Source: Thalassia testudinum (lineage: Eukaryota; Streptophyta; Magnoliopsida; Alismatales; Hydrocharitaceae). From it: DNA of 64,000 nucleotides. Under the pieces are notes generated by a model that worked only from the letters and a program-made list of their open reading frames with translations, was not told the origin of the DNA and did not search any database. A program made the translations under genes and the position numbers. Location: positions 29,812,501-29,876,500 of the forward strand of contig JAZHRO010000026.1 of NCBI GenBank assembly GCA_037157565.1, written 5' to 3'. Below, one piece after another: positions 56,591 through 64,000 of the stretch. Positions within the stretch are counted from its first letter, which is position 1; every line of letters starts with the position of its first letter.

Positions 56591-58481
56591 TCTCATGAAA
56601 TTAACTCAGATTCTGGACCATGCCTTTGTTTCTCAGATTTCTGATGTGTGCTTTCTTTTGTAGATTAGGTCAGAATGCTAATAGCAGGCCTAGAGGTACT
56701 CAAGTACCAACCAAGATCTGAACTTGACAAGCTTTAGCCTCAGTCTGCCGTGAAGGTTTTTAAGGCCTACAGGAACTAACCTAAGGTTCGTTGAACTCCG
56801 CGGTTAAAGCATTCGTGCTTAAAACATGGTTAGTCCCAGTTTAGTTTGCAGTACGTTTTTGTAAGAGAGAGATAGAAGAATTTTTGCTTTTTTTTGGAGA
56901 GTTTTCTCTCTCTTTTTCTTCTATATTTCTAGCTTCAGATTGGCTTCACAACACGGTCTATATCGGATTCCTTGCTCCCACCATCAATCCTCGTAGGGTC
57001 CCTGTAATCAATGCTTCGAGATAGCATTGCCCATGGCAACCCCCAGAACCCTGGCTTTCGACACTTTGAGATAGTGCCGCCCATGGTGCTCTATAGCTAA
57101 ATTCAGGCCTTAGTAATCAGCATTTCAGGATAATCCTACCCAAGGCACCTAAATCGGCACAAGGTTCTTACATGCCCCCGATAGGATATTTAGAATCCTA
57201 GGAGACAAGCATCGAGTCGGTATGTTATTACAGATCTTGGAGGGGAATTTTCCACCTCTCCGCATTGGGAACTCATCCAAATCAACTTATGTTGATAAGC
57301 CACTCCTAATCTAGGTAGCTTTTCAGAATAGAGTTAACGCTTTGCATGATTTTGATAATTAAGCACACTGAACTTGACTGTGTGCGAATTAGGGTTCATA
57401 GATTACCAAGTCCCGTAAACTAGATGTCAGTTAATGAGGTCGAATAATCTCTAAGCCTTATACCTAATATTTAAGCTTCGCATTTTCCTTAACCTCTTGA
57501 GGACTATCCAGATCTTAACGGATACATGAATTTTTAAGCTTAAAACAAGCCCAAGAGGCCTAAGATCAGCACTAATACTAATCTTCGTATCTGTTAGCAC
57601 TTTTTGACTTTTATTTCTTTCTTTTGATTTGGTCTAGAACTTAAATAGATTCCATAATCTTTTACTAATGACTATCTCTTTTTATTTTAAATTGTTTCTT
57701 CTTTTTGACATTTAAATCACCTCCTCTCTTCCTCAAGAATGATATGCAATTTAATTTTTTCAAAATTTCCTCCCCTTTCTCCAATTTTTTTGCTTTTTTT
57801 CTATTTTATTTTTTTGGTTTTTTGAATATGTATTTTTTTGTGAGAACCTTTCAGAACTTTGAATTATTATGTATTTGCACTTTAACACCCCCCCATGCCT
57901 AAGTTTTGCAATGTCCTCTTTGTAAATAGGAGGGTATGAAATTAGTTTGGGTTCAAGGATTAGAATAGGATAATCGGGTGGGCGAACGAGTTGGGATGAC
58001 TGTTGTGGACGATTTCATGCTCTGGTACAAGTACCAAAGGTAGAGTCGACTGTTCTAAAACTGAACTCGAAGTGAAGTACAAAAGGATAATCAGAAAGAT
58101 CTTGGATTTTTGGAATGACGGGTTGCCTCCTGTTAAGCGCTAAATTCAATGCCTTCAGCAGAGCAGAAAATGGTATGGAAGAGTGGTCAAATCAGATGAA
58201 TTTTGTAGAACAAGCATCTTGATCAAAAGCCTGGTTGGTCCAACCAGGTGCTTGTTCAGATCCACAGGCTGATGATGTAGCCTAAACCCAGTTAATCTGG
58301 TGGGTTGATAGATGTGAATCAGTAGATATGGAACACACCGTATGTTGTGGAGCACAAGTAGATATTGAAGTGAAAAGCTAGGGTTTGGCTGAATCGGATT
58401 AGCCTGGTCAAAGTAGGGATCCTCAAATGAAAAAGGGTCGGTGGAGGATGTACGAACCCTATGGGAGTGATCAAAAAAGGA
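56591..58481 (-). other. 3' non-coding region of element H
   Basis: No conserved frame. The second polypurine-like motif is at 57886-57920 (sense AGAGGACATTGC... and GGCATGGGGGGG). It has T-rich runs at 57770-57840 and two ACTTTGAGATAGTGCC-like segments near 57010-57080. Confidence 0.6.
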
Positions 58482-59371
58482 TGGGGCATGATTAGTGGTG
58501 TTTACTTGAATAGGCTTTATTAAAATGGTGATATTAATGTCGAAATGAGTATAGTGAGTTAACCTAAGTCGAGTCTACACCAGTTTCACAAAATTTTTAA
58601 CCTAGCCTACTTGATTTTAGCTTGATCACTTTTAGGCCTAGGGTCGATCTCAGGGAGGCGGGGATTAGGAGATTTGTAAAGTTTCTACGCCTTTCCTAAA
58701 ACGTATCTCTTCCTTGCATTTATTATGTTTTTGGTCTTCTTGATTTTTAGGTTTTTTTTTTTTGATAAACTTGTTCTTGAGGCACATCCTCAAATAGGTC
58801 CTTGGCTATATGCCAAAATACAACAAATCTTGTCTCACCACATGCGAGACCATGTGCCTGCAAATCAAGATTTATCTTTTCTATTTTATATTTTTTTAGT
58901 CTTTTTAGTAGCAGGAAGAAAAGACAAATTGAAAGCAAAAATAGAATGCAATGAAAAGAAATACTTAGCTTAGTATATCTATATATGTATATATAGTAGA
59001 TATAGAATATGTATAGTTATATAGATGTTATATAGATAGGGGTGAAGATGGAAATGTGAATGAGATGTAGCACGGTGTCACGTTGGTCCATGTCAAGTAA
59101 GACGCAACCAACAAGACTAAGTGCCACGTGGAGTGTGGAGCGGATGTGTGTGAGTGAGGGTGGATGCGCTTGCTTTGTGCGGGTATCGGGGAATATCAGC
59201 AACTGGTGCGAATATTCCCACGATATGATGCACGGTGGAGGGGTGAGTGCACAGGTATATGGGTAGTGTATGTGAGGTGAATATGTGTATAGGGGAATGT
59301 GGATGAGTGGATATATTTAAGTATATATGTATATGTATATATATATATAACTATATATATGTGTGTGTATA

Positions 59372-59421
<50 letters not shown>

Positions 59422-60759
59422 TGTATATATATTTATGTATATGTAAATATACGCAAGGGTGAAAGTATGTGAATGTGTATCTATATATATGTGTGTATGC
59501 GTGAGTGTGTGAGTGTCTGTGTGTGTGTCAGGGTGTGTGTGTATATCAGTGTGTGTGTGTGTGATGGAGGAGGACCGGCAGTGCAGGCACTAAAGAGGCA
59601 TCGCATTGCGCGTAGAGGGGGGAGCACGCACGCGTAGCGCACAAGGGCTGCGTGCAGAGCTGCAGCACACAAGGGCTGTGCACAGAGCCGCAGCGCACAA
59701 GGGCTGTGCGTTGGGAGGGTGATGAGTTAAGTTGTCTGGAGGCATCGTGCGTTGTCTGGAGGTGCACTGGTGCGGGCCGCTTACTTTGCGTGGGCACGCA
59801 GATGAGGCGCAGGCACAGCACGCAGCGTACAAGGGCACACGCAGGGTGATTGGGTGGAGGCGGTAATGGCGAGGAGAGAGAGTGTAGAGCCACCAGCTAA
59901 GTGAGAAACTTGCTGGTGGCTACAGTGTCGAGCAGACTGCGTGCTATAGTGCACTACAGTGTGTGCGCGGTCTGGCAACTAGTTGGAGCAAGTTTGGTGC
60001 ACGCCCAGCGCTGTGGAGAGCCTACACGCGCGGAAAGGAGTCTCGAGCGATCTGCTTGGGCGGGCGGTGAGCGGCTGGAGGTGCTGGCGGTGCGCGGAGG
60101 TGCAGGAGCTTCAGAGCTTGGAGCTCTACATTAATGGTGATAAAGGTGAAGAAACGAAGAAAAAAAAAACTAAAAAAATGAAATTAGAAAACAAAGGCGA
60201 AACCACCACGCCCACCTGCTCACGAAGGAGCTGGGCAGTAGGGAAGTTCACTGTGGCAGTCTGAGACCACTATGAGCTTTCTCCTGCACACGATGTGCCT
60301 CTTCTCAACTTGTGAGAAGAGGAACTGTGTATGGAGAGGGGGAGGGAAGGAGGTTGGCCAGCGGTGCGTGTGTAGTGGCGAAGGGTTTGTATGAAGATGG
60401 ATGCCAGCCACCGTAGCAAGGAGGAATGCATGGTATTTTAAAGAGGGAGAGCACGCCTCTCCCCATGCTGCTGGCAGGAGGAGTGGCGAGGAGAGGTGCG
60501 ACGCACCATGCCCTACAGCCACATCAAATGAGAAAGAGAAAAAATAAATAAAAAAAATAAAAATGGTGAAATTGCAATGACACACTCAAGGAAAATTTTA
60601 ATAATAGAAGTGGATTGGATGGCCATTTATTCTCACTCTCTTCCCCTCTTTATAAATGCATGCAGGTGTATATTTACAAATGCAAGTAGGGCTACATAAG
60701 ATGCAAGGGCAATGCTAGGAAATAACACAATTTACTGGTGTATTTTTGCTATGCAATCA
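58482..60759 (-). repeat. 3' LTR of element G
   Basis: 2278 bp. On the plus strand it starts TGGGGCATG and ends ATGCAATCA. It aligns in blocks with the E LTR. It contains an AT hexamer tract (59293-59470), a GT-rich run (59500-59565), GC-rich U3 sequence, and near 60433-60463 a TATTTTAAAG next to a short inverted repeat (GGGAGAG...CTCTCCC). Confidence 0.8.
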
Positions 60760-62098
60760 TACCCCCATGCCTATCTTTTGCTAGTCCCTAGCAAAACATT
60801 TTGTATTGTGTTTAGAAATGATCTTAAGCTGAAGATTTTTTTGAAGCAACATGAATGTGTTTATCTGTTGAATATTGTGAGAACCAATTGCAGGGAAGAC
60901 TACCAGTACTTCAAGTCTTACATGATATAGGCCATCTCTCGACTAACTAAGACTCTTGATATTTAATCCTTAAGTATGATTTCCAGGACTCCGAGGGTTT
61001 TGTCGTACTCAAGAGGTAAGAGATTATGGTTTGTGCATAATGAAGGATCAAGACCGACCAGATGAATATTAAGGCTCAAGCCCAGGGTTTCACATATTTT
61101 TAGGTACAAGTTGGTCCCAGCTTCAGCTCATGTCTTCGGATTAACCCTCAAAAGGATAATGGAAAAATTCAACCCCACTTTTATTATTTTTGTGTCTCAA
61201 AGAATTTATGGTAGAACAGGGTATTTGTAATTTGCCCTGAGAACTTTTGGGGAGAAGAATTTATAGACATTTGGAGGATATACTAACTTATTTGTAAGAT
61301 TTTTTTTTTTTTTTGAAATAGGTGTCAGCATATCTCCTACAACTTTATTTGAAAGAGCACACTTATTTGGTGGGTGAGTATTTTTTCGGTGGAAAGGGTT
61401 TCTCCTAAACACAAGACTAAAGTCTGAGATAAAAAGTCTACCTGTGTGTGCAGGTAAGGACTCCACCTTCCCTAATGAACACTAGGGTTGAATCTTATGT
61501 TAACCTGGTCTTTCTTGATATGTGTAGTGTGAACCAAGATTATTTAGGCTCTTAAGTAGAGGCAAACCAATGAATCATGTACTGGTGACTCAGGTACAAG
61601 AATATGTCCTTAATTAGGAGAGATTTTGATCTATCTTATCAATGCTCAAGTGAATTAAGCCAAGCATGAGCGAATTAAACTTCTGTGGCCTGGAAAGTCT
61701 TCAAAATAGTGGTTGAATATTCATAAACACTTATTGTATGTTTGTTTCAGCTTTCAGATTATTGCTAAATACCTACCCCTTTTTTTTTTAATTAGGCTAT
61801 GTACATATTTATGGATATGTATAATGGATGCAGAAGCTGTATGATACTCATATAATACCCAGATCCTATGGATGCCTATCCACCCCCCATGCCAAATGAT
61901 GCTATGCCCTCATATGCATGCAGGGTAAAGCAAGGTCAAAGGATCATGGTACGAGAGCTGAGGTGCGAGATATACAGCAGGGTGGTAGGGTGGGTGGATG
62001 GTGGGTGGTGAAGTGAAAAGTGAAGAAGTGCAAAGTGAAGTGAAGTGTAGGCGATAGTGGAGGAGTGTTGCTGGGGTGCCTCCCAATGAACGCTGAAT
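60760..62098 (-). other. Polypurine tract, hairpin and 3' non-coding region of element G
   Basis: The tract reads GGCATGGGGGTA in sense at 60760-60771. The perfect hairpin TTTTGCTAG/CTAGCAAAA is at 60776-60796. The second polypurine-like motif is at 61879-61914. Colinear with 32698-33910 of element E up to about 61980, where E jumps to its protease. Confidence 0.75.
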
Positions 62099-63215
62099 TT
62101 AACGTCCCCAGCTGGACTCGGAGTAAGGCACGAAGTCAATTACCCTCCAACAGGGTAACAGTTTCACCAACGGGGCAGGTTCATGAGTAAGATAGGGTTT
62201 TAACCGCTGTCCATTAACCGTAAATTTATGCCCAGATTTGGGATCTTCAATTTTGACGGCCCCGTTAGGAAATGGTCTCAAGACGAAGTAGGGACAAGTC
62301 CATTTGGACTTTAATTTCCCTGGAAAGAATTTGAACTGGGCATTGTAAAGCCAAACTTGCTAAGATGGCTCAAATTCCTTCTGTCGAATTTGGCTGTCGT
62401 GAAAGGCCTTAGTGCATTGTTTGAAAATTAAGGCAGAATCATAGGCTTCACGACGGAGCTCTTCCAGCTCCAGGAGTTGGAGTTTCCTTTCTTGACCACA
62501 CAGGTCTGGGTTGAGGTTACATTGGCGAACTGTCTAATAAGCGCTGTGCTCCAACTCAACGAGCAAATGACAAGGCTTCCCATAAACAATTCTATAAGGA
62601 GACATACCAGGAGAAGCCTTAAAGGCGGTTCGATACACCCAAAGTGCATCAATCGGCTTGTCGAACCAATCCTTACGGTTAGGCCGAATCGTTTTCTGGA
62701 GAATTTGCTTGATTTGCTAGTTCGACATCTTAGCCTGGTTGTTCGTCTGAGGATGATATGGAGATGTGATATGATGGCGAACTCCATATTTCCTCAGAAG
62801 TGCCCGAAAGGAAGTACGGGTAAAATGACTTCCTCCATCAGAGATAATGACTCGAGGGATCCCAAAGCGTGCAAAAATGTGGTCCTTGACAATTCGAGTA
62901 GATATGACATGGTCAGCATGGTGCGTAGGAATAGCCTCGATCCATTTTGAAACATAATCAACAGCAACGAGGATGTATTCAAAGCCGTTGGAAGGAGGAA
63001 AGGGACCCATGAAATCAATTCCCCAAATGTTAAAGATTTCAATAGCTAAAATGGGTTGCAAGGGCATCATGTCATGACGTGACATAGACCCTAACGACTG
63101 ACACCTAGTGCAACATTTAGCATAATTGTGTGCATCCTGGTGAAGGGAGGGCCAAAAGAAACTGCACTGCAACACCTTGGCTACAATTTCCTCCCAGAGA
63201 AATGGCCTCCGCAGT
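62099..63215 (-). pseudogene. Integrase relic of element G
   Basis: Reading from the F junction: a GGHFSG remnant of the zinc-finger region, a frameshift, then CTRCQSLG with the CxxC pair, [14 protein letters not shown] with the first catalytic Asp, ISDGGSHF with the second, and HPQTNNQAKMSN in which the third catalytic residue, Glu, is Lys. Several in-frame stops follow (after KMSN, in the ELEHSAY segment and in FEPS). The C-terminus [12 protein letters not shown] ends with the stop at 62099-62101. It aligns with residues after about 1510 of the intact protein of element I, about as long as expected. Inactive. Confidence 0.9.
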
Positions 63216-64000
63216 TGTTGAAGCTCGAGTTACTATACTATCATATTTGATTTTGAAAAACCTGTCATTGTAGTTTGAAAGCGAAGAACTCGTGTTCAAC
63301 AAATAAAATTTATACCAGAATAGAAATCCTGGGTCGAACTTAGGGAGGCGGACGTTTGATTAGAAATACGCATTTGTTTTATTTGTCACGAAGCAAAATA
63401 ACTGATTGGAAACTATCTATTTATTTACAATAAATAGAAGAGAGAGAGAGAATATTACAAACAAAAATAAAAAGGGATGTAGAATGAACATGAATTTCAT
63501 TATCAAAGAGGTTGTTCGTTACACTACTCATTACGACTAGAAAGCAGAAAATGATTACACTAGAAAGTAGTAAATCTACTCTAGAAAGCAGTAAAAAGAA
63601 TGGAGAGAGAGATATCCTCCTTAACGATCGCTTAGAGGACGAGCTAGATGGGATGACGCCTGGAAGAAGGGGAACGGAGAGGGAAGAAGGAGGATGAAGC
63701 GGGAAGAACAGGAACGGGACAGCATGTCGTCGTCGTAGCGAGATCCACTTCTGAAAAGGGGGTGAAAATTTGACGTTATCCCTTGAGAAGCATCCCGGGT
63801 GTGGGACAAGCTTCTCTTGAGCTTTGGAGAGGGAGAGAAGAGAAGGAAAAGATGCCCATTTCGTATGGAGGGGGTCTCCTTTTATAGTTATAAGGAGTAA
63901 GGGTAATTTGGTCTTTACAATTTCAAAATATTAAATAAGGGGTCTTTAGTGACGGAATTAAGTGTCACTAAAGCCCCAGTTGTGGGCGACGTGTGCCACT
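63216..64000 (-). mobile_element. Element F: partial LTR related to element D
   Basis: On the plus strand it starts TGTTGAAGC, the reverse complement of the D LTR end TTCAACA. It follows the D LTR in reverse: GAACACGAGTTCTTCGCTTTC block, TCTAGAAAGCAGTAAA repeats (63536-63600), TATA box (CCTTTTATAG on plus, 63878-63887) and inverted repeat CTTTAGTGAC (63944-63953)/GTCACTAAAG (63964-63973). It is inserted in the integrase of G. The 5-mer GCAGT at 63211-63215 is the candidate target duplication. The rest is outside the window. Confidence 0.85.

Larger units (their letters stand above)
53773..58481 (-). mobile_element. Element H: Athila-type remnant
   Basis: Left (3') LTR about 53773-56552, then polypurine tract, 3' non-coding region and the short GGGTTGCCTCC...GCGCTAAATTCAA block (58120-58160) that follows the pol stop in element I. 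The expected integrase C-terminus does not follow; 58165-58481 is unrecognised. Element G interrupts at 58482. Confidence 0.6.
58482..63215 (-). mobile_element. Element G: Athila-type element, interrupted by F
   Basis: Left (3') LTR 58482-60759, polypurine tract, 3' non-coding region and an integrase relic, cut at 63215 by element F. Same family as element E. The remaining pol, gag and 5' LTR would lie right of F, outside the window. It sits in the internal region of element H. Confidence 0.8.

Overview
The window is a stretch of nested LTR retrotransposons from a flowering plant nuclear genome, with no host gene that I can support. The plant origin rests on the element families: Ty3/gypsy Athila-type elements (long LTRs starting TGAT, tRNA-Asp-type primer sites, DLGASIN protease, FMDD reverse transcriptase) and Tekay/del-like chromoviruses (initiator-Met primer site TGGTATCAGAGC, CCHC Gag, degenerate chromodomain-like C-terminus), plus Copia-like or unclassified LTR debris. 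I do not identify the species.

Left third (1-28220): three Tekay-type elements sit in one AT-rich hexamer satellite. Element A (1-290, minus) is cut by the window edge. Element B (574-16360, plus) and element C (16708-27109, minus) each have perfect ATATG target duplications made from the satellite (291-573, 16361-16707, 27110-28220). Inside the gag of B lies element I (3677-14703, minus), a young Athila-type element with TGGTG duplications, near-identical 1406-bp LTRs and one unbroken 1862-codon gag-pol frame. It is the only coding-competent gene in the window.

Middle (28221-41024): element D (plus) is the 3' part of another Athila-type element, with an acidic ORF, a long 3' non-coding region and an LTR. 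D is inserted in the left LTR of element E (minus), an Athila-type element that keeps degenerate gag and protease but lacks RT, RNase H and integrase.

Right (41025-64000): a diverged Tekay-type LTR (J), another LTR-like segment (K), three copies of an LTR-like repeat (P), a gene-free AT-rich stretch (about 48170-53276), then a nest of minus-strand Athila-type elements. H (53773-58481) carries G (58482-63215), whose integrase is broken by F (63216 to the window end).

Beyond routine annotation, comparing the five Athila-type 3' ends shows shared structure: a hairpin just upstream of the polypurine tract with compensatory base changes; a second polypurine-like GCATGGGGGG motif about 1.1-1.4 kb further upstream; inverted repeats just upstream of the TATA box in several LTRs; and tRNA-like D-arm/T-arm (A-box/B-box) modules inside the LTRs of I and D, in sense orientation. 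A CAGACGTCTG palindrome is heavily repeated both in Tekay LTRs and in the unrelated P repeat.
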